A stretch of DNA of 64,000 nucleotides from Gigantopelta aegis (lineage: Eukaryota > Mollusca > Gastropoda > Neomphalida > Peltospiridae), in NCBI RefSeq assembly GCF_016097555.1, contig NC_054701.1, positions 8,088,560 through 8,152,559 on the forward strand, in the 5' to 3' direction. The position numbers and the translations under genes are program-made. The notes beneath the pieces were generated by a model. The model was not told where the DNA came from and did no database searches. It saw nothing but the letters and a program-made list of their open reading frames with translations. Below, in pieces: positions 22,604-34,930 of the stretch. Positions within the stretch are counted from its first letter, which is position 1, and each line of letters begins with the position of its first letter.

Positions 22604-23330
22604 ATACTGATGGAAAGAAATAAGGGAACACATGGTATTTGAAACCAAATTTAATTCACGACTAGAGTTGTTTTGCCTGTATAAAATATGTAATGTGGCA
22701 CTGAATGTCAGTACTATGGGACTGATTGCCAGTAACCGGTAAACGTCCTGATACAATGAATGAATGAACAAATATTTAACGACACCCCAGCACAAAAATA
22801 GAGATCGGTTATTGGGTGTCAAACGAAGGTAAGTACATCAATATGATTAGTTCCATTCAAAATAAAAATTGTTTAATTATGTAAAACACAGTGTAAAGAG
22901 CTGTGGGAAACTTACAATAGCATACAATACAAATATCAAGGTCAGTATATTTTAAAACTTTGTATAGAAATTTAAAAAAATTAAAAACTTCAAAATTAAT
23001 TTTGGGTGAAATTTAAATGATTTCGAAATATTTCTATTGCCAAATATATTGTTTCTCGTCAGCTTCATATGATTACATTCATTAAAAACGTACTGTCCAT
23101 GTACACTGAGTGTTCACACTGAGGAGGAGGGTCCTTCTTTAATATAAATGAATGCGTCAAATGTGTGTGGCCGACGCGAGCACGACTCAAGACTATTTCA
23201 ATCTTCCTTCCTGTACTCATAGGACTGGCTTGACAAAATGACGTTCTGATGCTGTGGATGGTGGTTTTGGATGAAGCCCGTTTTTGCTATTGCTATTTAT
23301 GTGTTCCCTTACTTGTTTCCATCAGAATAT
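22604..23330. mobile_element. non-autonomous DNA transposon, about 725 bp, with about 35-bp TIRs
   Basis: Left end tactgatggaaagaaataag then ggaacacat. The right end is its imperfect inverse (atgtgttcccttacttgttt, ccatcag). A lone copy of the same terminus lies near 42560-42595. No transposase frame is visible. A SINE 3' tail (22755-22830) has inserted in the left part. It is probably a Tc1/mariner-type deletion derivative. Confidence 0.65.
22755..22830 (-). mobile_element. SINE tail fragment, inverted
   Basis: ttaacgacaccccagcac, then ggttattgggtgtcaaac, is the inverted 3' tail of a SINE-A-like subfamily. It lies inside the TIR element. Confidence 0.55.
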
Positions 23331-23639
23331 TTTAACATGAATATTATTTATTATACAATGTACACATTTGCGCTATGCACATATCTGGTCGTAATTTATA
23401 ATTATATCAGGATGTAAAACATGAATTTGTCTGTGTAATATGTACATAAAGGACAAAATAAAAACAAGTGGATGTATTTTCCATTCTAAGATTCCGTTTT
23501 TGTTTTTGTAATTTTTATATTGGTATTTAGTTTTTAATATTTTATACGTTATTGATGATTTGTTACGTAACAAGTATTTCGTTATAATACGTCTTAAAGG
23601 GGCTGTGTTAAAAATGCATTATGACAACAAAAAAATGTC

Positions 23640-23850
23640 GGTGGGCCCATTAGGCTATATCTCGTTCCAGCCAGAGCACCACGACTTGTATATCAAAGGC
23701 CGTGGTATGTGCTATCTTGTCTGTGGGATGGTGCATATAAAAGATCTCTTGCTACTAACAGGAAAATGTAGCAAGTTTCTTCTCTAAGACTATATGTCAA
23801 AATTACCTAATGTTTAACCTCCCATAACCCATGATTAATAAATCTAAAGT
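23640..23850 (+). mobile_element. SINE-A copy, 5'-truncated
   Basis: Starts at gggcccattaggctat and continues through ctcgttccagccagagcacc, ggccgtggtatgtgctatc, gtgcatataaaagatctctt and ctatatgtcaaaattacc to ccatgattaataaatc. The tRNA head is missing. Confidence 0.85.
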
Positions 23851-24599
23851 ATTTACTAATATTTGTTTTCAAATCTCAATATTGTACCATGAATAACATA
23901 CCCATAAAATGTACAACCAAACAATTATTTAACTTACAAGCTTAATACAAATGATTTTATTGGGAAGTCTTTAAAGGGTGGCCGATAGGTTAAGCGCGTG
24001 ACACCATACAATGTATGTACATGATTTCTACCAATATTATTGGAGTACTGCTGTTTTGAAAACATACGACGAGGACGTTTTTGGTTACTTTCTGTTTCTT
24101 CTCTGAATTGTTGAGAAAGCTACTATCTACTCCTAGTGACAGCACATTGCAGTTCGGAGTTAATTATAGAAAGATTATGTGTAGACGTAGTATATTTGCA
24201 GTTAATTATTACAAATAAACGTATAACTAGCAAAATATGTTTTATTACATATGTATATGAAATCGGAGATTTACAAAGCTGAAATAGCAAAAAGGATGAC
24301 TTTTTAGCCTGTTTTGCTCTTACGTCATTTGCGCAATATAATTATGAATGTGTTATTTGAACAGTTTGTGTCTTTGTAGTACAACTAAGAGTATAACTAT
24401 CATGTTTATTTCATGAAGGTTATGACATAAGTGAGCCCAGAGCTTTCAGCACATTATTAATACAACGTTTGGTGCAATACTTTATTTTGATGAAACCAAT
24501 GGACTTGGAGTATAAGCTGTATGCATACTGAGTTCCTTTGAAGTCAGCCTTGTACCATTACAGTTGTGTCGTTTAGGTAACCTATATAAAGAAGGTGAA

Positions 24600-24790
24600 T
24601 AATATGGTATTTACCACACGTTTAGCTACGAGACGAGCTAGGTGTTTTGATGGGTTAACAATGCTGGAGAAACGCTGGACAAAATGTATTGAACTCAAGA
24701 TCGACTATGTAGAAAATGATAGAATAAAAGATTTGGCGCGAGCTGCGTTTCATTGTCAGGCCGGAAACGTTTGGGACACCCCTCGTAGAT
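24600..24790 (+). mobile_element. mariner-type transposon 3' end fragment
   Basis: The frame from ATG 24604 reads GLTMLEKRWTKCIELKIDYV, like the C-terminus of mariner-family transposases (LxxRWxKCI.xxGDYVE). The segment ends with a TIR-like stretch whose inverse is TACGAGGGGTGTCCCAAACG, typical of such elements. The 5' part with the DDE/D catalytic core is absent. The frame runs past the expected stop into the TIR side, so the copy is dead. Confidence 0.5.
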
Positions 24791-24949
24791 GTATGTTTTG
24801 ACTGGCAAGTACTCGCTGGTCTTCATTCTCATCTCCTACTTGATGAACTTGGTCAACTGAGACCAACCATTTTGACCACCTACTTGTATCTCACTAGCGT
24901 AGGAAGCGAGGGGGGGGGAGCAGCAGCGATGGTTTTTATACATGTATTT

Positions 24950-25080
<131 letters not shown>

Positions 25081-25189
25081 TGCGTGCGCGCCCCACCTTT
25101 CGGCGTTTCCCTGCGTCCGTGTATCTTGACATGTGTAAAAACAAAAACGGTAAAAACCATGTTGGAGCTGTCCGGATCCAATATTTGTG

Positions 25190-25425
25190 TCGTTCCAGCC
25201 AGTGCACAACGACTGGTATATCAAAGGCCGTGGTATGTACTACCCTGTCTGTGGGATGGTGCATATAAAAGATCCATTGCTGCTAATCGAAAAGAGTAGC
25301 CCATGAAGTCGCGACAGCGGGTTTCCTCTCTCAATATCTGTGTGGTCCTTAACCATATGTCTGACGCCATATAACCGTAAATAAAATGTGTTGAGTGCGT
25401 CGTTAAATAAAACATTTCCTTCTTC
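25190..25425 (+). mobile_element. SINE-A copy, 5'-truncated
   Basis: Starts at tcgttccagccagtgcacaa. The body is nearly identical to 32438-32736 and contains gtagcccatgaagtcgcgac and ccgtaaataaaatgtgttga, ending taaataaaacatttcc plus a cttctt tail. High similarity to the 32438 copy suggests a recently active subfamily. Confidence 0.88.
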
Positions 25426-25584
25426 TTCTTCCAATCTTTGTGTGTATGTACATAGTTCTTATTCCACTACGGGTCTCCAATCATGAACAGTGTAATGCTG
25501 GAGGAGGATAAAAAAGAAAAACTCCACCAAACCCAGCTGGGCGTTTTTACTGGAATGCGAACCAAGTACCTGCAAACCGCAAAG

Positions 25585-25757
25585 TGGCAGCCCTGAGTTT
25601 GATGTCAGTGTTAAGATGCTGCTGACTACAAACACTAGAATGACCAGAAATACATTGAATATATATATATACACTGATATTTTAAACAAAAGATATATTT
25701 TGTCGTTACAAGATTCAATTAGTCAGAAACATCATCCATTGGACAGTCTCCTTAAAG
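25585..25757. mobile_element. MITE-1 copy 6, internally deleted
   Basis: A left terminus remnant (gccctgagtttgatgtc, ttaagatgctgctgacta) joins directly to right-arm sequence (aacactagaatgaccagaaa, actgatattttaaacaaaag, attagtcagaaacatc). Roughly half the family length is missing, including the palindromic centre. Confidence 0.65.
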
Positions 25758-25764
25758 CTAATGC

Positions 25765-26000
25765 CCCTATCAGAGAAAACCCTCTACATTTTTTTTTATT
25801 AGCAATCAAGGGATCTTTTATGTGTACTTTTCCACAGATAGGAGAGCACATACCATGGCCTTTGACCAGTTGTGGTGCACTGGTTGAAATGAAAAAAACA
25901 CCTCACTCAGCTGAATGAATCCAGCAAGGTCGTTCGATCGTGCGACGTAAACAGCTCAGGCGAGCACACAACCGATTGACCTAAATCCCGCCCCATAAAT
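25765..26000 (-). mobile_element. SINE-A copy, inverted, with tRNA-like head
   Basis: Reverse complement starts tatggggcgggatttaggtc (A-box side), has a B-box-like cgcacgatcgaacgacc, then caccacaactggtcaaaggc, catggtatgtgctctcc and gtacacataaaagatccctt. It stops at about 25765 without the tail. A + strand SINE tail (gtggtgtcgttaaacaaaac, about 26001-26040) abuts its head, so two insertions or an inversion met here. Confidence 0.7.
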
Positions 26001-26209
26001 AAATGTGTTCCTGTGGTGTCGTTAAACAAAACAAACTTTAACAAACACAAAGACAACAAGAAACAACAAATAATTGGCAGTTGACAAGACATTGTATGTA
26101 ACGTAATTTAAATGTAAAATATTAACGACAAACCCGTTTTCCTTGGTCAAAACCGTATCTTTAAGAAAGAAATGAAAAGCAATTTTGGTAAAGTTGTGAT
26201 GGACATTAT

Positions 26210-26600
26210 GTATCAGGTACCTCGTCTACAGGAGGACTGTCATTGTCCCGGTGATCCTTTACAGGGCGTTACATCATTCGCGCACTGCCTATAGGAGGAC
26301 TGCCATTCCCGTGACTGTTGGCATGCACTCATAAATCAGTTGAAACGTTGATAATATCAACTGTTCGCGAAAAGTGAGCAAGAGCTGTAATAACCAAAAC
26401 CATTTTGCACTGGCTAATACCTAGTGCAAGAAGGATGAAATCTCCAGTAAAGAATCTCCTCTTAGGAGAGGCTGTGCTTCTACACGCTAGATAGAGATTC
26501 ATGGAATCAACCACAAATACCCATTCGTCTTTGCATTGTGCAGAGATACGGCTTTCATGATGGATAAAGGTTTTGTCGTCCAGATTCTTAAGTCCGATGA
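26210..26600. repeat. Repeat F, copy 1
   Basis: Contains taggaggactgccattccc twice in variant form (about 26229 and 26289), then cccattcgtctttgcattgt, gcagagatacgg and ttttgtcgtccagattc. The same block, diverged, is at 34540-34930 and 45060-45340, and inverted at 46130-46330. No coding capacity is agreed between copies. Confidence 0.5.
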
Positions 26601-26605
26601 TTTAA

Positions 26606-26994
26606 AAGGACATTCCTGAGCTTGATGCAATTTTTAAGATGTTATTGACTAAGAGATACTTTTTAACGATTGTAATTACATATCAAATATATGTTTCTAC
26701 ATAAAATATTAGTGGCTGTATATTAAACGTGTTTCAGATCGTTTTAATATTTGTACCAGGTTAAATTTCATTTTATTTCCTAAAAAAAAAAAAAATCATA
26801 CGTACGAAATTATTTGAAGACAAAATCCAGTTTGGGCTTCTTATAAATATTAAGGCGATCAAAAACACATTGAATATACAGACACTGATATTCTAAACAA
26901 GAAAATATATTTAATATATAAGTTTAATCGTAGAAGGATTTTATTAGTCGGAAACATCTTACAATGCAGCAAACTCGGTAATGTCCCTTTAACT
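26606..26994. mobile_element. MITE-1 foldback element, copy 7 (both ends kept)
   Basis: Left end ttaaaaggacattcctgagc; right end gtaatgtccctttaa. The centre has catacgtacgaa beside a poly-A run. Both arms are about 190 bp. With copy 3 it gives the family architecture. Confidence 0.88.
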
Positions 26995-27066
26995 ACTAGA
27001 CTACCGTAGCCGGCCATTGCCAGATGAAAAAATGCAGCTATATACAGGGATACTATGTAGTGTACG

Positions 27067-27325
27067 ACCGTCCTCAGTTGTGTCGTGATTAAGCCATCGG
27101 ACATAAAACTGGTAGGTACTGGGTTCGCAGCCCAATACCGTCTCCACCCAGAGCGAGTTTTAACGACTCATTTGGGTAGGTGTAAGGCCACTGCGCCGAC
27201 TTCTCTCTCACTAACCACTAACCCACCATCCTGGACAGGCAGCCCAGATAGCTGAGGTGTGTGTCCAGGACAGCGTGCTTGAACCTGAATTGGATATAAG
27301 CACGAAAGTAAGATGAAATGAATTA
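27067..27325 (+). mobile_element. SINE-B copy with 12-bp target-site duplication
   Basis: Head ccgtcctcagttgtgtcgtg and actggtaggtactgggttcg. The body has ggtgtaaggccactgcgccg, aggcagcccagatagctgag and ggacagcgtgcttgaacctg. Flanked by atgtagtgtacg at 27055-27066 and 27326-27337. Confidence 0.9.
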
Positions 27326-27337
27326 ATGTAGTGTACG

Positions 27338-28640
27338 TACGAAGCTAGTGGAGATGCTTGACATGACAAGTATGCATGGATTTTAATTTGATATAAACAC
27401 ACGACATCGGTGTTATAAAACATCATTAGTATTTTAAATAAATTAAGCCAATATTAACTTTTCAGTTGAATGGTTATCTAAAAGTAATAAAAATATAAAT
27501 AGAATATTTAAATTTCAGATATTTTAGAAATAATGAAAAAAATATTAACAGGAACAAAGTAACATGAAATACATTAGTTATAAAAGTAAATAATACTAAT
27601 AGCAATAGGAAACTTAATTTTAAAAATACAAGTATACAAATGATCTTCAAAGGAAAATTAAATAATTAAAATATTACACATATTGAAATATAACACGTTT
27701 TAAAAACAGAAATATTATTAGTAAAATTGTTTGGTTAATTATAAAAATCGATATGAAACCAAAACAATTGTTTACAAAATCTATTATTCTCTTGTAGTTT
27801 TATTTTGATTGTTTTTGTTAATAATGATTAATTTTGTATTTAAATTGATGTCGGTTATACGTGTATGAAAATAATTGTCTAAAAACAGATGGCGATACTA
27901 GAATGCTGTAATTTATATTAATACTTTTTATTTCACTTTTTAAGATAATATTTTTATCTTTGGTATTTTTTCGTTTAATTACGTTTTAAAAGTAATTGTA
28001 TATTTTAAATGCTACACAAAAATATGATAAGGGAAAAATTATTTATGTTTATAGTACTAGTATATAATTAATACGGGGATGTAAATTTCGTAGCATAACT
28101 CAATTTTACATTTAAATTTTAAATAGACACTAACTTATTGTCGTCTGTTGGGTAATATTATGCTGAATTGTATTGGGATTCAAATTAAAAGAAATATAAT
28201 TTAGGATACCTATACATACACACTCACCTCGTATATGCACAAACAAACACACACACGCACACGTTTTGTAATGTTTGCATACAAATAATAATGATTGAAA
28301 CAGTGATGTTATTGCCTTATTGCTTTTGTTTAATAATTAACTATATATAAAACTAATGAATTAATATAATGAAATTGAAAGCAATAAACATGATGTATCA
28401 AAAAAGCTGTAATATTTAAAAAAATTAATTGTTCATGTTTATTCATTGTCTTAAGTTTTACAACTCATCAGCATACGTAATAAATACAGTACAGTATAAT
28501 GGCGGGGAGTGATTTTCACATCATATGCTAAATGACTAAAAACACAATACAAATATAACTATATATTCTAAAACTAGATTAAATCAAGCTGGGTTCTTTT
28601 TAAAGTATTTGCCCGAATTAAATATTTTCCAGTTAGTAGT
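27338..28640. other. very AT-rich spacer, no gene seen
   Basis: One of the most AT-rich stretches of the window; a short (CA)n lies near 28235-28262. No repeat family or exon was recognised. Confidence 0.5.
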
Positions 28641-29640
28641 TGGATTAGTTTAAAACACTAGGTCGTCTGTAATAGTACACTTTAATAAATGTTAGTTTTA
28701 GATCATATATCGGTGACATTGCACTATAAAATGGATTCATCTTCGAACTATACATAGCCTTTGTGGGGGGTTTAACATCTTTATATCTACCAAAGTCTAT
28801 ATTTAACTTGTGAGCACATATTCTGATCTTTGCCAATTGTTTTAAATAAAGTATTGCTATAGGTTTTTTTTCAAATAGGTTTGTAACTTAAATTCGTTTA
28901 ATAAATATTGATAAAGACTTCCTTTTGATGTTGTTTTTATTCTGCTATTGTATTCCCGTATGAATACATCCTGTAATCTTTCTTTTAATATGGTAAAAAT
29001 ATAATTATTTAACTTTTCTAAATTCCATATATATAAACCAATCCTACCGAGTTCCTGTCTGATATTCGTTAACCAGCTGTCTGTCTTTATATTGCTGCAT
29101 TTTCACAATACAATTATTTGTGTTACATAACTTAATCCAAAATTTATAAATTCTTAATTTCCTTACTATTTTCATTGGAGAGCGCCCTAGTTTACTATAT
29201 ATAAAATCGTATCTTTTCAAAGTATTTTTTTATAGAATATTTAGCTTGATAAAATCCCCATATTTCACAATCAGAATTTAAAACACTATTTACCTATGTA
29301 TTGAATATAGATAACATTGTTTCAATATTGATATAATTCGTAATGCAAATACCTAATAATGCAAAAAAAGTGCTTTTCGACCTTGTTCTGCAATTATTTT
29401 CTGTGTGCAGTTAAAATAATAAACCAAGATAATTAAACTCATTAACAACTTCTAACTGATTTCCTTTGTAAAACCATACTTCATTATTTTGTATTTTTCC
29501 TCCGTTTTGAAAAATAACAATCTTTATTTTATCCGAAATAAAAGATGTGTTATCCGTATATAATTGGTAAATATATTCCTCGTTAAAAGGAATTAAACAT
29601 ATTGTAAAAAACAAAACACAAATTGAAAAATATATTATTT
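28640..29640 (-). mobile_element. LINE (non-LTR retrotransposon) 3' remnant
   Basis: On the - strand, the frame at 29614-29411 reads KIKIVIFQNGG, EVWFYKGNQLEVV and NEFNYLGLLF, the end of a LINE reverse-transcriptase domain (the common YLGLLF block). Downstream, 28836-28740 reads LAKIRICAHKLNIDFGRY, the usual block before the C-terminal zinc knuckle of these elements. Between them, weakly open frames contain GRSPMKIVRKLRIYKFW and similar. Several stops and frame changes separate the blocks, and the 5' half (endonuclease, catalytic FADD) is missing. It resembles the jockey/CR1-like LINEs frequent in molluscs. It is a long-dead, 5'-truncated copy. Confidence 0.75.
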
Positions 29641-30213
29641 CGAAATTGTCAGTATAAAGAATTTAATTTTTTAAATAGCTTATCTCACAATGTTGGAAAA
29701 TTACAGCTAATGGGCGCAAACGCAGGTTGATAAATACTTTTAGATTTTCATTTCTATTCTCTTATGGATCTTTGTTCGTCTTCAAATTCCTATTCTATCT
29801 TTTGATAATTTCCACAATTTTACATCAAAATAGTTATTAAAAGATCACTCAGAAACTTGGTTATAGGTGTACATTATAAGTGTATGTGTTTTAAAATATG
29901 TAAAATTGAATACACAATAAACACTCAGATTGAATATACAAATTAATTTTCTTCCAGTGATTTGCCATTATTCGATGTAAATATATCTTTGAGTGCTTCA
30001 TTTCTAAATTGTCTACCTATTTACGGACGAGAGTGCAGCCTTAAAACTAAAGACAATTACAATTTTAGTTAGATATTCAGTATGTTTACTATCATTTATT
30101 CAATTTTATGTACTTTACGTGTCTTGTTTTTATAACAACTGTATTTACGGTAATGATTTAAGGTTTCACAACTTTAACATTACATTATGATTCTCTGAGG
30201 CAATAATGATATA

Positions 30214-30256
<43 letters not shown>

Positions 30257-30676
30257 TTTTCAATATAAAGCAATGCAACTCAAAGCGTGTGGTTTCAAAA
30301 TGGCATTCTCAACCTATTGCATTCGTAAATAACTTACAGAAGTTGGTGTATCGTCAGTTTGATGCGTTACAAAATAATAAACAAGAAACAACAAGAGAAA
30401 CATTCAATTAAGATTATATATATTTCAATAATTTTATATTATATTTCCTTTCTTATTTTTATTTAACAAAACGACTTTTGTAGATGAAAATAAATGTCTA
30501 TGGCATCCGTTGATTTCCATTTAAACTTAAAGTAAAAATAATGTGTGTTTAAGTATTGTTATCTTTATTTTAGAATATGTAAAGAGCTTGGATATTATTT
30601 TATAACCTCGATTTTAAAAATTTATTTCATAATATCAAGTAAGTTTCATAACGTGTCTTATTCTGTTGTTATTGTT

Positions 30677-30733
<57 letters not shown>

Positions 30734-31300
30734 GTATATTGATAACATTTGTTTTTTGTTGGTCTTTTTGATTGAAAAGAAATTATAAAATACTATACAA
30801 TACACACACATATAATGCAATTTTTGCAAATTGTATTTTAAACAATTAAATACAACATATTACTGGTTCAGATTTAGTCAGTCCATGGTTTCAGTCATGA
30901 TATAATCTTCCGCCATGTTGATTAATGAGCCAAAGTTTTCGTGTCACGATCCGGTAATGTTTCAATTTGGCGTCTACCGAAAGGCTATAATGCACCAAGG
31001 TGCAAACAACTCCATCATCACTAAATTTACAAGTATATATATTGACAGAGAACTAGCACTGCCTACATGGGAGATAAGTGGACAAACAGTCAGGGAAAGT
31101 AAGCGACCTTCTGATCCTTTCCCATGGTGCCACAAAAGTGAAGGAAAGAAAAACAAAAACAAAAGTGAAGGAAAGGAACGAACAAACGGCAGCTTGTTTG
31201 AATCGTCATTAAATTATTATAATATGGTTTATGTTTTGTTGCTTTTCTGTATTACTTCGAAATACATATTTTAATACAATCAAAAGTTTTCAAATTTAAT
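29641..31300. other. AT-rich spacer with microsatellites
   Basis: Holds (TA)n at 30215-30254 and about 15 AAT units at 30685-30730. A 119-codon open frame at 30915-31274 has no recognisable domain. No other structure was seen. Confidence 0.5.
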
Positions 31301-31394
31301 CAAATGTTCTCTCCATCTGTCATTCTCTGTCTATTTTTGTATGTATATCTGTCTGTCTGTGTGTGTCTCTCCCTCCCTCCCTCTACTCTCTGTG

Positions 31395-31881
<487 letters not shown>

Positions 31882-31963
31882 ACATATTTAATAACGTTTG
31901 TTAACCGATTTCTTATTACAAAACGCAAGCATGTCATCATCATTTCATCATTCCAATAAAACA

Positions 31964-32364
31964 CACCGGCCTCGGTGGCGTCGTGGTTAGGCCATCGGTC
32001 TACAGGCTGGTAGGTACTGGGTTCGGATCCCAGTCGAGGCATGGGATTTTTAATCCAGATACCGACTCCAAACCCTGAGTGAGTGCTCCGCAAGGCTCAT
32101 TGGGTAGGTGTAAAACACTTGCACCGACCAGTGATCCATAACTGGTTCAACAAAGGCCATGGTTTGTGCTATCCTGCCTGTGGGAAGCGCAAATAAAAGA
32201 TCCCTTGCTGCCTGTCGTAAAAGAGTAGCCTATGTGGCGACAGCGGGTTACCTCTTAAAAACAGTGTCAGAATGACCATATGTTTGATGTCCAATAGCTG
32301 ATGATAAGATAAAAAAATCAATGTGCTCTAGTGGCGTCGTTAAATAAAACAATTTTTTTTTACT
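31964..32364 (+). mobile_element. chimeric SINE: SINE-B head joined to SINE-A body
   Basis: The 5' part has the SINE-B tRNA-like head (ggcctcggtggcgtcgtggt; caggctggtaggtactgggt; B-box ggttcggatcccagt). From about 32130 it continues as SINE-A (accagtgatccataactggt, aaggccatggtttgtgc, gcgcaaataaaagatccct, gtggcgacagcgggtt) and ends in the SINE-A tail. The whole is flanked by a 13-bp duplication, ttccaataaaaca, at 31951-31963 and 32365-32377, so it inserted as one unit. Confidence 0.88.
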
Positions 32365-32437
32365 TTCCAATAAAACATTAACCCTTAACTATTATCCCAC
32401 GGTCAAACGTGTTTAATTCTTCATCTCCAACCATTAC

Positions 32438-32736
32438 TGGGGGCGGGACGTAGCCCAGTGGTAAAGCGTTCGCTTAATGTGCTGTCGGTCTGGGCTGTTT
32501 CTCGTTCCAGCCAGTGCTCCACAACTGGTGTAACAAAGGCCGTGGTATGTACTACCCTGCCTGTGGGATGGTGCATATAAAAGATCCTTTGCTGCTAATC
32601 GAAAAGAGTAGCCCATGAAGTGGCGACAGCGGGTTTCCTCTCTCAACATCTGTGTGGTCCTTAATCGTATGTCTGACGCCATATAACCGTAAATAAAATG
32701 TGTTGAGTGCGTCGTTAAATAAAACATTTCCTTCCT
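32438..32736 (+). mobile_element. SINE-A full-length copy with 12-bp target-site duplication
   Basis: tRNA-like head gggacgtagcccagtggtaa (A-box) then the full body and the tail taaataaaacatttccttcc. Flanked by tccaaccattac at 32426-32437 and 32737-32748. This defines the family at about 299 bp and looks young. It lies 74 bp from the chimeric SINE. Confidence 0.93.
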
Positions 32737-33332
32737 TCCAACCATTACAGTAAATTCTCAGATTATCACCAAAATATCGACCATTCTGATTGGTTGTATT
32801 TTTTAAAATATGAAATCCTCTTGCCGCGCTGACAAAGAGACTCACGCGGTTTACTCAGGTGAAAACTTCAGGACAAACTTACGAATTGTTGTGGAGTCTC
32901 GTGCTAAAGAAGATATATTGAATACACAGAGGCTGAATCTTGACACGGCGTCGTATAATTAGGAGGATCACACTTCCGAAATGATAGCTTGTTTGTCTCT
33001 GCTGGGCGCTACGACGTGAGTGTGATCGAGCTCTGAGATTGTACATGGGGCATTTCAAAGAAAGTACTGTTGATAGAGGTTCAAAGAAAACGATCAACTT
33101 GGTACTCAAGATCGTACGTGGTGGGGGTTGCCACGAGTGTTACCCCCAAAACGCACACAAACATACATATACGTTCATGCACATTCACACACATACGTAC
33201 ACACAAGCAGATCGGCACATACTGGCACATATAGACATACAGACATACAGACAAACACACGCACAAAGACACATACATAATACACATACACATGCACACA
33301 CATATTACATACAGAAAGACACACACGTGCAT

Positions 33333-33506
33333 CAGGGGCGTAGCGTGATCTAGACCGGGGGGGGGGGGGGTCGAATATGAACCAAGTGGACCTTTTTCTG
33401 TTTTTGCACCATATGTATAAACCTGTATGTTTTAGTACTGAAAGCGGACCATTTGCTTCAGCGGGGGGGGGGGGGGGGGGGGGGGTCGTCCGAACCTACG
33501 CCCCTG
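33333..33506. mobile_element. short foldback element with G-runs (MITE-3)
   Basis: Ends are inverted: caggggcgtag at 33333-33343 and ctacgcccctg at 33496-33506. Inside lie two G-runs (about 13 G near 33359 and 22 G at 33464-33485). A related left end (cagtggcgtagccgggggt) is in the FoxP intron at 60689. Confidence 0.7.
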
Positions 33507-33829
33507 TGTATACATACATTCACACACATATATACAAACACACAAAATAGAGATAGAATTACGCATACACAAACACACATGCATACGAACCAACGATGTT
33601 TATCGACATGCTATAAGAGGAACGGACGAAGTGACGGACAGAGAGCCAGGGGAGAGAGACAGATAAAGAAAAGAGCGATACATAAACACAGTAGGGGTGG
33701 GAGAGAAAAAAATGACAGAGAGAAACATACATAGTTTCCTGTAACGCAACTTACAACTATGTTACAAAGAACGGTGAACGAAGATACAGATACATAACTA
33801 CTTTCCAAGGATCTGGACAATTCGTAAAG

Positions 33830-34400
33830 ACATATTATGTGATATACTGGATATCTTCATTGACAACATACATGTCATCTTTGGGGATATGACATATAGA
33901 CAGGACACAGAAATCCCCAATAGCACCAACTATTATCCACTACTCACCGTTTTGCTTCTTTATGCATATGAATCAGAAGTTCTGACTAATCTGATTAAAT
34001 CAAAACTAAGGAATCTGGCTAAAACGTACATTCCGCTATATTGATGATTTTATATAATTCAGTAATAGCAGGATTACAGATTACCTTCCATTGATTTACC
34101 TACAAGAGTTAGAAATAAAATAAATAACTGAAGTATTAAATCGCTTTCATACCTCGATCTATGCATAGAGATTCAAAGCGAAACTAGTTTTAGACTAAGC
34201 TATATATGACAAAAGGGATGAGTTTAATTTTCCAATTGTCAATTTTTCATTTTTGTCGAGCAATATACCTTCAGCTCCAACGTTTGGTGCCTATATAACA
34301 CAATTTCTAATATACCTTAGAGTATGCTCATTGTATGCATATTTCAAACAACGCCACATCATTCTGGCATAGATGTTGTTCCATCACGTTTATGACATCC
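33830..34400 (+). mobile_element. reverse-transcriptase fossil, probably Penelope-like
   Basis: Conceptual translation shows an RT palm region with the FRYIDD catalytic block and later KRDEFNFPIVNFSF-type residues, as in a metazoan RT group usually filed with Penelope-like elements. Class assignment is tentative. It is a broken fragment with several interruptions and without visible termini or an endonuclease domain. Judged old. Confidence 0.6.
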
Positions 34401-34539
34401 AGTTTTAATGTAGAGAGTTGGAGGTTATCTACTAAATACGATGCATCACTGACCAAAATGATGGCTGATGTTATTCCATATTTTGAACTTGTGCATATTG
34501 GATCATCTCTTTGTTGAAACTGTTTCACATTTATTTCTT

Positions 34540-34930
34540 ATCGTTCATAGATGAAGCAACGGACACGTGACGATGCCATCGGTGGGACAGGATATGCTCA
34601 TCTTTCGCGAACACCTGATATCATCACTGTTTTCACAGTGATTCACGAGTGGATGTCCGCAGCTGTAATTATTTCAATGAGCTCTATCTTGTGCTAGTTT
34701 TCATTTAGTAAACTATTCTGTGAGTGGCAGTCCTCTTTGTAGCGGCCAAAAGGATGTATTGACCAATAAGAGATCTCATCGGGAGTGGCTGTCCTCCTAT
34801 AGACGAGGCACTAGATAGATATTCATAGACACACTATTTCGCCGTATGCCCATTCGTCTTGGTCACGAATAACCATTTTGTCGTTCAACTTCAGTGAATT
34901 GCATTATAGGTAGTTTTCTTTAGTCATGAA
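34540..34930. repeat. Repeat F, copy 2
   Basis: Contains gagtggctgtcctcctatag, cgaggcactagatagatatt, cccattcgtcttggtcacga and cattttgtcgttcaac, parallel to 26210-26600. It directly follows the RT fossil. Confidence 0.5.

Noticed and set aside
30915-31274. 119-codon ORF with ATG
   Set aside because: No recognisable domain, Lys/Ser-rich low complexity in the second half, no splice or promoter context; length is compatible with chance.
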